A DNA stretch of 64,000 bases from assembly GCA_022843805.1 (NCBI GenBank), contig JALHMY010000027.1, positions 33,884 through 97,883 of the forward strand. Direction: 5' to 3'. A model generated the notes under the pieces. The model ran no database searches and was not told the origin of the DNA. It saw only the letters and a program-made list of their open reading frames with translations. This document shows positions 1 through 8,764 of this stretch, piece after piece. This DNA comes from Fuerstiella sp. (lineage in GTDB: Bacteria; Planctomycetota; Planctomycetia; Planctomycetales; Planctomycetaceae). The translations under genes were made by a program, and so were the position numbers. Positions within the stretch are counted from its first letter, which is position 1, and each line of letters opens with the position of its first letter.

Positions 1-453
1 ACTCTGTCGTATTCTGCCACGGCCAGTCAGGGACATCCCAAGCACAAAAACGGTGGCCACAAGTACCAGTACAATGGCAAGCAAAGGCTGCGATGCTCCG
101 AGCGCCAGACCCACTCCGATGCATAAAAAGAGGTAGACAAGCTCTTCCGGTTCTTTAATGGCCGCTCGAAATCGGACAATCGATAATGCTCCCACGAGTC
201 CCAGCGACAAAGCCATGGAAGATTTCACAACGGCGATCACACCAATCGTCACGAGGGTCAGCAGCGGGAAGATCCGAGTGAAGGACTCCGTGTCTGACGC
301 GGTCTGACTGCAGTGCCGATAAAGAAGCCGGATGTAGAGGGCCAGCAATCCTCCCAGCACCAGATACGCGGCAAGACTGAGTGCGGAGACATTCTGAGAT
401 AAGGACACTGCGCTTCGCAGCTGGCTCCACGATTCCTGAATCTGGTCTTCCAT
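1..453 (-). CDS. DUF4956 family membrane protein, C-terminus cut by window edge
   Basis: The reading frame is open from an ATG at 453 to the window edge, giving 151 codons, so the C-terminus is missing. The protein has a hydrophobic segment at about residues 28-45, a second at 65-85 and more beyond residue 110. Between them lies the signature LGLVGALSIVRFRAAIKEP followed by EELVYLF. That signature is typical of the DUF4956 family of small bacterial integral membrane proteins. Members are often encoded beside polyphosphate-polymerase VTC-like or CotH-type proteins, but any such partner would lie outside this window. The function is unknown. The family call is confident; the start is plausible without a strong ribosome binding site. 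Confidence 0.85.
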   Translation of the reverse strand, partial: MEDQIQESWSQLRSAVSLSQNVSALSLAAYLVLGGLLALYIRLLYRHCSQTASDTESFTRIFPLLTLVTIGVIAVVKSSMALSLGLVGALSIVRFRAAIKEPEELVYLFLCIGVGLALGASQPLLAIVLVLVATVFVLGMSLTGRGRIRQS

Positions 454-676
454 CTTTAACTCTGGTTTCCTGCTCGATAATGTCCTGCTCGTTGCCGAAA
501 GAATTCCGGCCAAAACAGTGGCAGTCGAGTGCTGTACCAAAGAAAGCAGCGAGTTCTTTGCTCCGGCTCAGCAGTCATGAGCATTGAACACGGTTCACAG
601 AAAACCGATTCGAATTTTCTATTAAGATTTCTTAGCCGACCGGCATTTAAAAAGAATACCAGTCACAGCAGCAGAT

Positions 677-890
677 GGGAGGGCGAAGCTCCCGCTGAGC
701 CGAATATGGGAGGGCGAAGCTCCCGCTGAGCCGAAAACGGGAGGGCGAAGCTCCTGCTGAGCCGAAAACGGGAGGGCGAAGCTCCTGCTGAGCCGAACAT
801 GGGAGGGCGAAGCTCCCGCTGAGCCGAAGATGGGAGGGCGAAACTCCTGCTGAGCCGAAAACGGGAGCCGAAAACGGGAGCCGAGAAAAG
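677..890. repeat. Tandem 31-bp REP-like repeat, six units plus two partial
   Basis: Six 31-bp units begin at 677, 708, 739, 770, 801 and 832. Each starts GGGAGGGCGAAGCTCC and ends in TGAGCCGAA plus a variable tail. Two shortened units follow to about 890. Inside each unit GGAG is followed by a hairpin: GGC, tandem G/A mismatches, AGC, a TCCT loop, GCT, tandem mismatches, GCC. This is the layout of REP sequences, with a tetranucleotide 5' of a stem-loop. The array fills much of the 522-base gap (454-975) between a DUF4956 gene and an SH3-like gene, both read leftward. Short frames through it are repeat translations, not genes. Confidence 0.9.
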
Positions 891-975
891 CTCGACAGGA
901 GCCTCGCCTTCCCGGTAAAAACGATTTTGCCGCGCGCCTTAATATGACGACGACGCATGGTTTTCCCGGTCTCCC

Positions 976-2619
976 TTACCGGCGAATCCGAACAGGTTCC
1001 AGGCTGCTTACCTCGATCAGGTCACCTTTCAACTCTTCCTTAAAAGATCGAGTTCCGTGCAGTCCAACCTGCTGACCAACGTACTGGCCAAGATCAACCT
1101 CTCCCTGTGCCCTGAGCTGAGCAAGTATCTTTCCTGAAGGAGTTGTCAGGATGTAGGGACCGGACGAAGCGGCGGTTGCGGATCGCTGAATCACGCCAGC
1201 ACCCACATATCTGTTCCGAACGGCCTCAGCAGGGCTGGCAGAAGCTTCTCTCATTCCTGAAGACTCACTTTCCTCAGGTCGCACTTCACTGCTGGCAGAA
1301 ACCGGTATAACGAGACCACTCGCTGCCGCATCAGCAGATCCGGACACGGCAGTCACAGGGATCGGTTTGACCGAACCATCAGCATCATCAGCAGCAACAG
1401 CAGTATCCAGAGAATCGGAGACGCTTGAAACAGTTTCTGCTGCCGACGCAGGAGAATCTTCGGCCCCCCCCACAAACTCCCACGGTTGTCCCGGCGACAC
1501 GGCGCCTATGGTCAGCCCCTCCGGTACCCTGTCTGCCTCCGGTATCATGCCATTCCGCGAGGGATCGAAGGCAGTACCCTGGTCCTCAGCGGCAGCAAAG
1601 GCAGCAAAACTCTCCGTAAGCCGGGGAGTTTCCGCAATCAACTCTGCGGATGGCTGCATTGCAACAGGTGATGCGACCGGTGGATGGCCAAAGCGGGGGT
1701 TCAGCCGGGCGACAATCGCGGCATCCTTCATTTCAGTTTGTGATGTCAGCCGCCTGATATCCATGTGTTCTGCGTAGAGCCGACGATACCTCTCAATTGC
1801 CGGATAACGCAGGTCGATCTGACCGGCCACAGGTTTATAACTGGTTTCCCTCTGCAGTGCCTGATAGTCACGTTCAATCTGGTCAAGATCCCAGGTGGAG
1901 CGATCCTGGAAAATCATGTCGCGAAAGCGCTGGTCAATTTCTGACAGCCGCGTCTGGTCCGCTCGAATCTGCTGCAGACGTGCCAGCTGACTGCCGGGAT
2001 TTACGACCGGCACATCCGTCACTCCGGAAGCAACAGAACTTCCCGGTGAGCTGCCCTCGTTGTTTCTAACCGCATTTGAAGGAACGGAGTAGGGATCATG
2101 GTCCATCTGCAGCCTCCGCTGCTCATCGACAGGGACCAGACTGTTTCCCTGAATCCAGCGAAATTCCCGACGCGGAGGCGCGATCCGATACATGGACTGC
2201 TTTCCGGACAATGTCTGAATCTCCTGTTCTGCGAGAATTCGGACTTTTTCCCCGGCAACCAGCCGCCTCTGCCAGACCGTTGTGTCATCACCAAAATCGC
2301 TGCCAACAAACGCCACAACGTTATTTTCCGAGACTTCGCCGTCCGATTCCCCAAGCTTGCGAACAAAACGTGATGGAATCCAGCTGAAGCTGCCTTCCGG
2401 CGGTTCAATTTTATACCAGCCACCCGGATCATGACGGTGCACGGTCACCACGGCATCACGCTGCAATCTTTGTGTTGGCAGCCATGAATCACCCGCACCA
2501 CTTCTGACGAAGACTTCGTCAACGATAACTTTCGCCTGATACGGAAAATCCCTGGTCTGCGCTATCACTGACTCTGCAATCAAAGTCAGCAAAATGACCA
2601 GTAAAGATAAAAATCGCAT
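976..2619 (-). CDS. Exported protein with two SH3-like domains
   Basis: This 547-residue protein starts at ATG 2619, where GGAGG lies nine bases upstream and a signal peptide (MRFLSLLVILLTLIAESVIA) follows at once; a longer frame from 2697 lacks this support. After cleavage come two SH3-like modules, at about residues 25-90 (containing VFVRSGAGDSW and GGWYKIEPP) and 100-165 (ending FRWIQGNSLVP). A charged, Arg/Gln-rich region follows, then a Ser/Ala/Pro-rich low-complexity region. The last 50 residues form a compact module with LTTPSGKILAQL and YVGQQVGLHG. Bacterial SH3 domains usually bind cell-wall or surface ligands, so a periplasmic or envelope scaffold role is inferred. No catalytic motif is visible. 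The product is probably planctomycete-specific. Confidence 0.8.
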   Translation of the reverse strand: MRFLSLLVILLTLIAESVIAQTRDFPYQAKVIVDEVFVRSGAGDSWLPTQRLQRDAVVTVHRHDPGGWYKIEPPEGSFSWIPSRFVRKLGESDGEVSENNVVAFVGSDFGDDTTVWQRRLVAGEKVRILAEQEIQTLSGKQSMYRIAPPRREFRWIQGNSLVPVDEQRRLQMDHDPYSVPSNAVRNNEGSSPGSSVASGVTDVPVVNPGSQLARLQQIRADQTRLSEIDQRFRDMIFQDRSTWDLDQIERDYQALQRETSYKPVAGQIDLRYPAIERYRRLYAEHMDIRRLTSQTEMKDAAIVARLNPRFGHPPVASPVAMQPSAELIAETPRLTESFAAFAAAEDQGTAFDPSRNGMIPEADRVPEGLTIGAVSPGQPWEFVGGAEDSPASAAETVSSVSDSLDTAVAADDADGSVKPIPVTAVSGSADAAASGLVIPVSASSEVRPEESESSGMREASASPAEAVRNRYVGAGVIQRSATAASSGPYILTTPSGKILAQLRAQGEVDLGQYVGQQVGLHGTRSFKEELKGDLIEVSSLEPVRIRR

Positions 2620-3252
2620 TTCGGTATGCCTCCGCGAAAAGGCCGCGACGACAGTCAGCTGCTTCATCAGCAGTGCTGAGTTTAATGAAAATCGCATCCG
2701 TCACCGAGATTAACATCGTCCCGTTCGGAGACGACGCCTTTCTTCTGCAGATTCTGCCGAAGCTGCCTTTGAGTTGCAGGATTTTGCTGATCGGAAAGGG
2801 CTGGCAAATCGTGCTGAGCATCCGGTTTTGCCGAACATCTGCCGTGCCTTTAACAGCTCAGCAGCGACTGTTTTTCCCAAAAATCCATGTTTTTTCAGCT
2901 TCGTCCGCCAAAATTACCGAAGTATGTCCATTCGCAGGACCATACTGACCCCAGAGATATCCAATTGCTGATTTTGTCTCAAGAGGGTTTTTACCGCCGG
3001 CATCACTTCAATCGCCGCTGTCATCGTCACCTGCCTGGGCGAGGGGCTCGTTCGCGTTTTTGCAAACAGACTTGACGACAGCAGAAGTGACGACAAGGAT
3101 GCACAAGTCCTGGCTTTGCAGGGCTTTGTGTTTCTGGCCGGTCGCCGAAACTGACTGTCGACGACGCTGGCCAAACGAGCGCGAACCGTCTACCTGTAAA
3201 GCCGTTCAACGTGTCGCTGCTTATTCAGTGCTGTGCAGGAGTTCAATTCATC
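2620..3252. other. Divergent intergenic region
   Basis: This 633-base gap separates the leftward SH3-like gene from the rightward thioredoxin-fold gene, so it should hold both promoters. Short frames occur on both strands, but none has a ribosome binding site plus a protein-like composition. No RNA gene or repeat was recognised. Confidence 0.5.
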
Positions 3253-3903
3253 ATGCAGGACCATAATTTTCTGTCGAGCATTGCGGCCAGCCTGTCGCTC
3301 ATCATTGTTTCACTTTCCACAATGCACTCCTGCGCCGCTGATGAACGAGTCGCACTGAAGATCGGAGATTCTGCACCAGGCTGGAACATGCTGGCGGGTA
3401 CTGACGGCATGGCACATTCCATGAATGAACTGGCAGACCGGGATGTACTCATCGTGTGCTTCACCTGTAATACCTGTCCGTATTCAGTCGATTACGAAGA
3501 CAGGCTGATTGCACTGCAGCAGAAGTTTCAGAAGTCGGGAGTTTCCGCTCAGCTGGTGGCGATCAACTCCAATGCTGTAAGCGGCGATACTCTGGAGAAG
3601 ATGAAGGAAAGGTCAGTCGAAAAATCGTTCAACTTTCCATATCTGCGCGATGAAGATCAGACCGTGGCCAAAAGCTGGGGCGCCATATTCACTCCGGAGT
3701 TCTACGTGCTGAACAAAGATCGCAGGATCGTTTACATGGGAGCACTCGATGACAGTACGAAAGCCGAAAACGTAACGAAACGTTATGTTGAGCTGGCTGT
3801 CGACGCGGCCATGAAAGGAACGTCGCCTGAAGTTTCAAAAACGGCACCGCGAGGATGCCAGGTACGTTATAAGCGTGAGCGTCGATCAAAGGCCAGTCAG
3901 TGA
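3253..3903 (+). CDS. Exported thioredoxin-fold (redoxin/TlpA-like) protein
   Basis: The protein has 216 residues from ATG 3253, with AGGAG upstream; a GTG at 3211 is possible but adds a non-hydrophobic leader. An N-terminal signal peptide (FLSSIAASLSLIIVSL) is followed by a redoxin domain: KIGDSAPGW, then IVCFTCNTCPYSV. The CNTCP site is the CxxC redox pair, and TPEFYVLNKDRRIVYMG is the cis-Pro strand region of a thioredoxin fold. Homologs are periplasmic thiol-disulfide or peroxiredoxin-like proteins of the AhpC/TSA superfamily. The tail from about residue 195 is basic (YKRERRSK) and ends just before a palindromic repeat, so the last residues may be repeat-derived. The electron donor and substrate cannot be told from the sequence. 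Confidence 0.85.
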   Translation: MQDHNFLSSIAASLSLIIVSLSTMHSCAADERVALKIGDSAPGWNMLAGTDGMAHSMNELADRDVLIVCFTCNTCPYSVDYEDRLIALQQKFQKSGVSAQLVAINSNAVSGDTLEKMKERSVEKSFNFPYLRDEDQTVAKSWGAIFTPEFYVLNKDRRIVYMGALDDSTKAENVTKRYVELAVDAAMKGTSPEVSKTAPRGCQVRYKRERRSKASQ

Positions 3904-3921
3904 TCAAAGGCCAGCCAGTGA

Positions 3922-4025
3922 CTAAGGACCTGGAAAACAATAAGTGACCGCCATAGTCGCCTTTCGCTCCGCGAAAGAGCACTCTTTTGCGGAGCAAAAG
4001 GCGACATTTATTGTCTGACAGCGCC
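3922..4025 (-). repeat. 104-bp nested palindromic repeat, copy 1 (complete)
   Basis: This complete copy of a dispersed family lies in reverse orientation, between the convergent stops of the thioredoxin-fold gene (3903) and the ankyrin-like gene (4025). The core is a long stem made of GTCGCCTTTCGCTCCGCGAAAG paired with CTTTTGCGGAGCAAAAGGCGAC; each half is itself a hairpin with a TCC or GGA loop. Flanking arms carry CAATAAGT and its near complement, then AAGGACCTGGAAAA on one side and GTCTGACAGCGCC on the other. Other copies are at 33681, 48070 and 52556. Being between convergent genes it could act as a two-way terminator; this is inference. Confidence 0.9.
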
Positions 4026-4726
4026 TAAAGGTCCGTCAGCACAGACGGGTTCGATTTCTCGTTTGATCGAACATGTTCAGCAGCAGCCAGAATGATCGCC
4101 ACACTGTTTTCACGCCTTTGCAGGCAGGCAACGATCGCAGCATGAACCGAACGGTTCCTGCATCTCAGAGTCTGAAGCGGAGTCTTGTTTCTTCGGTTCA
4201 GAATTGTTGGATCCGCACCCATATTCATCAGTCCCCATGCGGCAAACTGATTGCCGGAACGCGTCGCGATATGCAGAAGACGGTTCCCGTGCTCGTCCAC
4301 CGGTTCATTGATAGCGGGCACCAGCAGAGCAGCAATCCATTGTGGCCAGACAGCAATTCCGGGAAACAGTGGAGCAAGAGTCGCCTGGTCGTACATTTGC
4401 ATCATTGCTGTAAGACCAATGTTGGCAATTTCAGGCCCTCTGCCGCGGTGAAGCAAACTTTTCCCTGTACCTGACGGATGAGCCTGCGCCGCCTGGGATG
4501 CGACAGGCTGTCCGGCAAGCGTCACTGTCTGAGCATTCGCGGGACTGTCCGACGCAGGGACATCTTCCTGCACTCCGATGCTGACGGCGTGATTCACGAC
4601 CTTTTGAAAGTGGCCGGGAAAATACCCTTTCAACACTCCTGCGGTTAGAACAGAAGCCACTACGCAGGCAGAAAGCAGTAACAGAGAAGAAGCAGAGGAA
4701 CTTTTCATTGAGAATTCATTCTCCAT
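4025..4726 (-). CDS. Ankyrin-repeat-like membrane-anchored protein
   Basis: The protein has 233 residues from ATG 4726. Residues about 8-30 (SASSLLLLSACVVASVLTAG) form a single N-terminal membrane anchor or signal peptide. A low-complexity Ala/Ser/Gln linker follows. Residues about 140-200 contain two ankyrin-type units: DEHGNRLLHIATRSGNQFAA, then NMGADPTILNRRNKTPLQTL. Ankyrin repeats mediate protein-protein contacts; no enzymatic domain is present. Its TAG stop falls on the outer base of the palindromic repeat at 3922-4025. A partner protein cannot be named from the context. An alternative start is the internal Met at residue 7. Confidence 0.75.
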   Translation of the reverse strand: MENEFSMKSSSASSLLLLSACVVASVLTAGVLKGYFPGHFQKVVNHAVSIGVQEDVPASDSPANAQTVTLAGQPVASQAAQAHPSGTGKSLLHRGRGPEIANIGLTAMMQMYDQATLAPLFPGIAVWPQWIAALLVPAINEPVDEHGNRLLHIATRSGNQFAAWGLMNMGADPTILNRRNKTPLQTLRCRNRSVHAAIVACLQRRENSVAIILAAAEHVRSNEKSNPSVLTDL

Positions 4727-5458
4727 GCGGAACTTGATCCGTTTTGGTCACGCCGGGTCGTCTTTGACCGCGTTTTCATCGTCAGCGCCGAACGGTTGCC
4801 GCAGTGGTGGCAACAATGACAGAATTGACAGAGTTTTCCGAAATTTCTGTGGGTCCATTACTGAACAATAACTGTATTGGATCTATCCAGCCTCGTGTCG
4901 CAATCCGAAGTTTTCGCTCGTGAAGCTCATCCACTCGTAAACGGGACCAGAAGGCCGAAAGATCATTCTGGTTTCGATGATGCGTCGGAAATCCTGGGAA
5001 ATTCTCTTCAAAAACCAGCCTTAATTGACAATCGCCAAAGCTCAATGAGTGTTCACCCGTCAACTCAGGCTGCCGTCCAAAGGAATCGCTCAAAAATAAC
5101 TGTGGGATTCGAAAGCAGCGGCTGGACGCGAGCCCTCCGGTTAGGTGACACCGGATGGCCTGAGCCGTTCGGCTAATTCCGGCTCTGATTTCTGAGCGAG
5201 TCCTTGGTGGTTTACAGATGACGTCGGTATGAGTTTCTAACGGGAGCTCAATCCAGGAACCGAACGCAGTTTGCCCGGCTGATCCAACTGGTCTCCCCTT
5301 ATTGCATAAAATGCTGTTATCCTGCCGTTCGGTCACAGCCTGCAGTCTGGCTACAGAAAGATCGCGTCGGCGATTCCGCCTGAATGCCTGTGACTCGCGA
5401 GGCTCACTGGAACGCGACAAGTTGTGAGAACACGCTTACAGTTTGAACGGAATCAGGG
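4727..5458. other. Intergenic region without a convincing gene
   Basis: This 732-base gap lies between the leftward ankyrin-like gene and the rightward dehydrogenase gene. A 212-codon frame on the minus strand (4782-5420) crosses it. Its translation is Arg- and Ser-rich, lacks a domain, signal or ribosome binding site, and overlaps another long frame on the other strand, so I do not call it a gene. The dehydrogenase promoter should lie near the right end. Confidence 0.5.
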
Positions 5459-6370
5459 ATGAAAAGGTTTCAGGGCAGGAACGTTTTTCTTACAGGGGCA
5501 GCGTCGGGGATCGGACGAGCTCTGGCGATTCGTCTTGCAGACGAGGGATGCCGACTGTTTCTTGCAGACATTGATGCGGCGGGCCTGCTGGAGCTTAAAT
5601 ACATTCTGGCCCCGTCGGGTGCGTCTGTCTGGACGTCGGTCTGCGATCTTGCTGATCAGGAAGCAGTCGGACGGCTGGCCGACTCTGTCTTAAAGGAATC
5701 CGGGGGAATCGATCTGCTCATCAATAATGCGGGAGTTGCCTATTATGGTCAGACGGAACTGATGACATTGAAGCAATGGAACTGGATTATGGGTATCAAC
5801 CTCCTGGCTCCAATCGAACTGACTCATCGAATGCTGCCCTCTTTACTCAGCCGACCAGACACACATTTGGTCAACATGTGCAGCATTTCCGGTCTGGTTG
5901 CAGGGGGCCGCTTTACTGCGTATCACACCAGCAAATTTGGGCTGGTAGGATTTACGGAAGCGCTCCGAGCGGAATACGGTCGTCGAGGACTGGGAGTCAC
6001 CGCGATCTGCCCAGGGCCAGTCAAAACCAGACTGTATCAGTCAACGGCAACCGGACAGCCCGGCCGCTCGGCGCCGAATCCCCCGTCATGGATGTCGACC
6101 ACACCGGAGCGTGTTGCGGAAATCACTGTAGCCGCGATTCGTGGCAATAAGCGGCAGGTACTCATTACTCCCGCAGCACACGTCCTGTTTCAGCTGAAAC
6201 GATTTGTGCCCGGGCTCATCGATTTTGCAAATCAGTTCAGTCGCAGTAAGCGACGGCGGCAGCGTGAACTGCAACTTAGAATGGCCAGCCAGCAGCAGTC
6301 GGGGTCACCCGATCATTCAGGGAATGCTGCAGAAGCTGATCCCGCCAGTACTTCAAGCCGTGCTGCATGA
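5459..6370 (+). CDS. Short-chain dehydrogenase/reductase (classical SDR)
   Basis: This 303-residue NAD(P)-dependent oxidoreductase has a Rossmann fold. The cofactor motif TGAASGIG is at residues 12-19, DIDA at 37-40 follows the second strand, and NNAG is at 89-92. The catalytic set is Ser142, Tyr155 and Lys159, in CSISG and YHTSK with the usual 13-residue Ser-Tyr spacing. PGPVKT follows the active site as in classical SDRs. Asp37 and Asp39 after beta-2 would favour NAD over NADP, but this is only suggestive. The C-terminal 50 residues are an Arg- and Ser-rich extension. The substrate is not predictable, and the gene stands alone. Confidence 0.93.
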   Translation: MKRFQGRNVFLTGAASGIGRALAIRLADEGCRLFLADIDAAGLLELKYILAPSGASVWTSVCDLADQEAVGRLADSVLKESGGIDLLINNAGVAYYGQTELMTLKQWNWIMGINLLAPIELTHRMLPSLLSRPDTHLVNMCSISGLVAGGRFTAYHTSKFGLVGFTEALRAEYGRRGLGVTAICPGPVKTRLYQSTATGQPGRSAPNPPSWMSTTPERVAEITVAAIRGNKRQVLITPAAHVLFQLKRFVPGLIDFANQFSRSKRRRQRELQLRMASQQQSGSPDHSGNAAEADPASTSSRAA

Positions 6371-6666
6371 TCACAGGCGAACTGCAGGGAAGAATCAGTC
6401 AACCACTTCCACCGCTAGCTGCAAGCCTGGATGATAAGATCTGCAGTGGATAGTGGTTGATCTGATGCCCTCAGGGTCAGTCCCGAGTTGAAACCGCGAA
6501 ACACCGGCTAAGCATGCTCATGACATACGCCTGGCGAGAGGGTGGTATCAGCCAGGAAAATGGGGGTGAGGTTTTGCTTCCAGCCCCACGAGTTGGTCAG
6601 CCATTCGTCAAGGGTTCTATGAACGCCTTTGGGCTAACTGAACGCTGCAGCTCAGTAAGCTGTTTT

Positions 6667-6716
6667 GGACGTCCCTGGCCCTTATCAGGGCCTCGTCCGC
6701 AGCGGTCAATCGCTGC
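6667..6716. repeat. Double hairpin, possible dispersed repeat
   Basis: Two stem-loops lie back to back. The first runs from GGACG at 6668 to CGTCC at 6698 and includes GCCCT-TATC-AGGGC. The second, 6699-6716, is a perfect GCAGCG stem with loop GTCAAT and CGCTGC. The order of hairpins resembles the other palindromic repeats in this window, but no second copy was found here, so the repeat label is tentative. Confidence 0.4.
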
Positions 6717-6854
6717 GACACTACGTGTATCGCAAGCGATCAGAAAAACCGGACATTAATTTCTCAGGAATCCAAAGTAAGTATGCGAATTCACGCAAGT
6801 TGTTCTGATTTAATAACTTGCGGGACACCTCTGGCAAGACTTCCTGGCAACACG

Positions 6855-6885
6855 AAAAAAAAACCTGATTCACAAGTGAATCAGG
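6855..6885 (-). terminator. Rho-independent terminator of the small acidic protein gene
   Basis: Read on the minus strand, a perfect 10-bp stem CCTGATTCAC / GTGAATCAGG with a two-base loop is followed directly by nine T residues. It begins about 35 bases after the stop codon of the gene at 6921-7157. This is the clearest intrinsic terminator in the window. Confidence 0.9.
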
Positions 6886-6920
6886 TCCTGATGAGTTGCT
6901 CTTTGGTGCAGAACAATTGT

Positions 6921-7157
6921 TCAGGCAGCTGAGTCTAATGACTGAGCGCCGTCGATCTCGTCTTCGTACACCAGGTAATAGATATTACTGGCGGCTTCTT
7001 CCAGATAGTGCTTAATGTTTTCGCTTTGGACGATTTCGATCAGGTGATCGAGCGCTTCCACAACTCGATCCACTTCATCACTGTTGATCTCTTCGTACTC
7101 ATCATGATCCGAATGCGAATCCATTTCGCCTCGCTGACTGGCTGATTTATCCGACAT
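6921..7157 (-). CDS. Small acidic conserved hypothetical protein
   Basis: This 78-residue protein is not assigned to a family. The N-terminal third is very acidic and polar (SHSDHDEYEEINSDEVD). Residues about 30-68 form a predicted amphipathic helical region (VVEALDHLIEIVQSENIKHY) followed by EEAASNIYYLVYEDE. It has no signal peptide or membrane segment, so it is probably cytoplasmic. An AAGGAG ribosome binding site lies about 11 bases before the ATG, and a strong intrinsic terminator follows the stop. The coding evidence is therefore good although the role is unknown. It is transcribed alone, divergent from the FHA-EAL operon. Confidence 0.75.
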   Translation of the reverse strand: MSDKSASQRGEMDSHSDHDEYEEINSDEVDRVVEALDHLIEIVQSENIKHYLEEAASNIYYLVYEDEIDGAQSLDSAA

Positions 7158-7555
7158 AAACTGGCGTGCTCCTTCCTGCTTTTCAGCAAAACTGCCTGTA
7201 TCAGCTTATCGGAATAGAAAGCATATGGTCTTTCGCCAAATGTTTCCTGTTTCCCAATTCAGATTAGTGAACAGCAGTTCCTTGAGTCAAAAATGCCAGC
7301 AGATTGAAAGATCGCTGGAGTCAACTTCGCGATTACGCAAAGGCTGCCGATTCTGCGGGCAACTCCAGCTCGTTCACTCCGAAGGCGGGCTGCAACAATC
7401 GGTACGACCGACAATCGTCGACGTCGATATCGCAGCCAAATGGCAACGATTGTTGCTTTTGTGAGCTACTGTTGCACTGGTTGAACAGCAAAAACGGCGT
7501 TCGGGGTCTTTTCCGCACCTTGAACGCTCACATGACTGACTCGGGGTCATAAAAA
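7158..7555. other. Divergent promoter region of the FHA-EAL/AAA+/kinase-tubulin unit
   Basis: About 400 bases separate the leftward small acidic gene from the rightward FHA-EAL gene. Short frames on both strands overlap each other and look random. The region should hold promoters in both directions, but no confident -35/-10 pair was picked out. Confidence 0.45.
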
Positions 7556-8710
7556 ATGAATGCAACGGTGTATCACAATCTGGCGTCTCCCACAGGATCG
7601 GAACGAGATTCCGGCCTGGGTGAAGAACAGTGTGCGCAGAGAGAGTCATGGGTGCTTGTCCAGCAGGCTTCGGAAACTGGCTCGGCGCATCGGATTACAA
7701 TTGTTGGCCCCGGCTTTGTTATTGGTCGCCATGCATCCAGCCACCTGACGATCATTGACCCGACGGTATCAAGTCGGCATGCCGAGCTGGTGTTTGTTAA
7801 CGACGATCTGTTTGTGCGTGACCTGAACAGCACAAACGGCACACTTCTCAATGGCCGCCGCATTCAGAATCTGACTGGCCTTCGACCGGGTGATGTTCTG
7901 CATTTCGGCAGTGTGATGTGCACATTGCAGCGCAGCAGTGATAACAAGATGACCGAAACGGTCACCGCGGATGCGTCCAGTGAGGCACTTGCACAGCTGC
8001 AGTTCGACAAGTTGCTGAAACGCCCGGCACTCAGACCCTATTTTCAGCCGATCGTCAAGCTCTCGGATCATACTCGCATCGGCTTCGAAGTTTTGTCACG
8101 CAGCTTTCTGATAGGGCTGGAAACACCTGAAAAGATGTTTCGCGTGGCCGAACAGAGAACGTCTGAAGTCGAGCTCAGTATCGTTTGCCGCTCCGAAGGG
8201 CTGAGAGTTGGTGAAGCGATCGGAAATACGATGAAGTTCTATCTGAACACTCACCCGACGGAGCTGAAGTCCGTTCGACTGTTTGAGTCTTTGACGACGA
8301 TGCGAAACGAGTATCCGCACACAAATATTGTGCTGGAAGTTCATGAAGCCGCCGTCACTTCGACAGCTTTCCTTCGAGATCTTCGCAAGCATGTCAGTGA
8401 TCTGCAGATGGAGCTTGCCTATGACGACTTTGGCGCAGGACAGGCAAGGCTGAAGGAATTGTTTGACGTCCCACCTGACGTGCTGAAGTTCGACGTGAAG
8501 TTTATCAACGGGTTGCCATTTGCCAGCGCACAGCAGCGATCCACAATTCAGCAGCTGCTGAACATTGTTCGGGATCTGGGCGTGATTCCTCTTGCAGAAG
8601 GCGTCGAAACTTCCGAAGAAGCGGCCTGTTGTTTTGAGCTTGGATTCGAGCTGGCACAGGGATACCTGTTTGGCCGGGCGGAAGCCGCATCGCACTGGGC
8701 GATTCACTGA
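7556..8710 (+). CDS. FHA domain-EAL domain fusion protein
   Basis: This 384-residue cytoplasmic protein has an FHA domain at about residues 45-125 (GRH 57-59, SSRH 72-75, NSTNG 91-95), the residues that bind phosphothreonine. An EAL domain follows at about 150-384. In it I see YFQPIVKL (162-169), Glu178 in EVL, Asn231, Glu261, Asp290-Asp291 in YDDFGAG, Lys311, Glu348 in AEGVE and Gln368. These match the metal- and substrate-binding positions of cyclic-di-GMP phosphodiesterases, so activity is possible despite EVL replacing EAL. It is the first gene of a tight unit with an AAA+ ATPase (54 bases on) and a kinase-tubulin protein. An FHA domain beside a Thr kinase suggests it reads that kinase's output; that is inference. 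Confidence 0.92.
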   Translation: MNATVYHNLASPTGSERDSGLGEEQCAQRESWVLVQQASETGSAHRITIVGPGFVIGRHASSHLTIIDPTVSSRHAELVFVNDDLFVRDLNSTNGTLLNGRRIQNLTGLRPGDVLHFGSVMCTLQRSSDNKMTETVTADASSEALAQLQFDKLLKRPALRPYFQPIVKLSDHTRIGFEVLSRSFLIGLETPEKMFRVAEQRTSEVELSIVCRSEGLRVGEAIGNTMKFYLNTHPTELKSVRLFESLTTMRNEYPHTNIVLEVHEAAVTSTAFLRDLRKHVSDLQMELAYDDFGAGQARLKELFDVPPDVLKFDVKFINGLPFASAQQRSTIQQLLNIVRDLGVIPLAEGVETSEEAACCFELGFELAQGYLFGRAEAASHWAIH

Positions 8711-8764
8711 GAGCACCATCAGTCATTTCTTATTCAGCTGAGCTGACCGCAGAGTGATTTCAAT

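Larger units (their letters stand above)
6371..6920. other. Intergenic region with hairpins
   Basis: Between the dehydrogenase gene and the small acidic protein gene lie about 550 bases with no convincing coding frame; an 81-codon frame at 6514-6759 looks random. The region holds a double hairpin at 6667-6716 and the terminator at 6855-6885, described separately. Confidence 0.5.

Noticed and set aside
677..890. Possible CRISPR array
   Set aside because: The 31-bp units are directly adjacent, with only a three-base variable tail and no spacers.
4782..5420. 212-codon minus-strand frame in a gene-free region
   Set aside because: Arg- and Ser-rich translation without domain, signal peptide or ribosome binding site, overlapped by another long frame on the opposite strand.
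6514..6759. 81-codon plus-strand frame
   Set aside because: No ribosome binding site and random-looking translation, overlapping the double hairpin.
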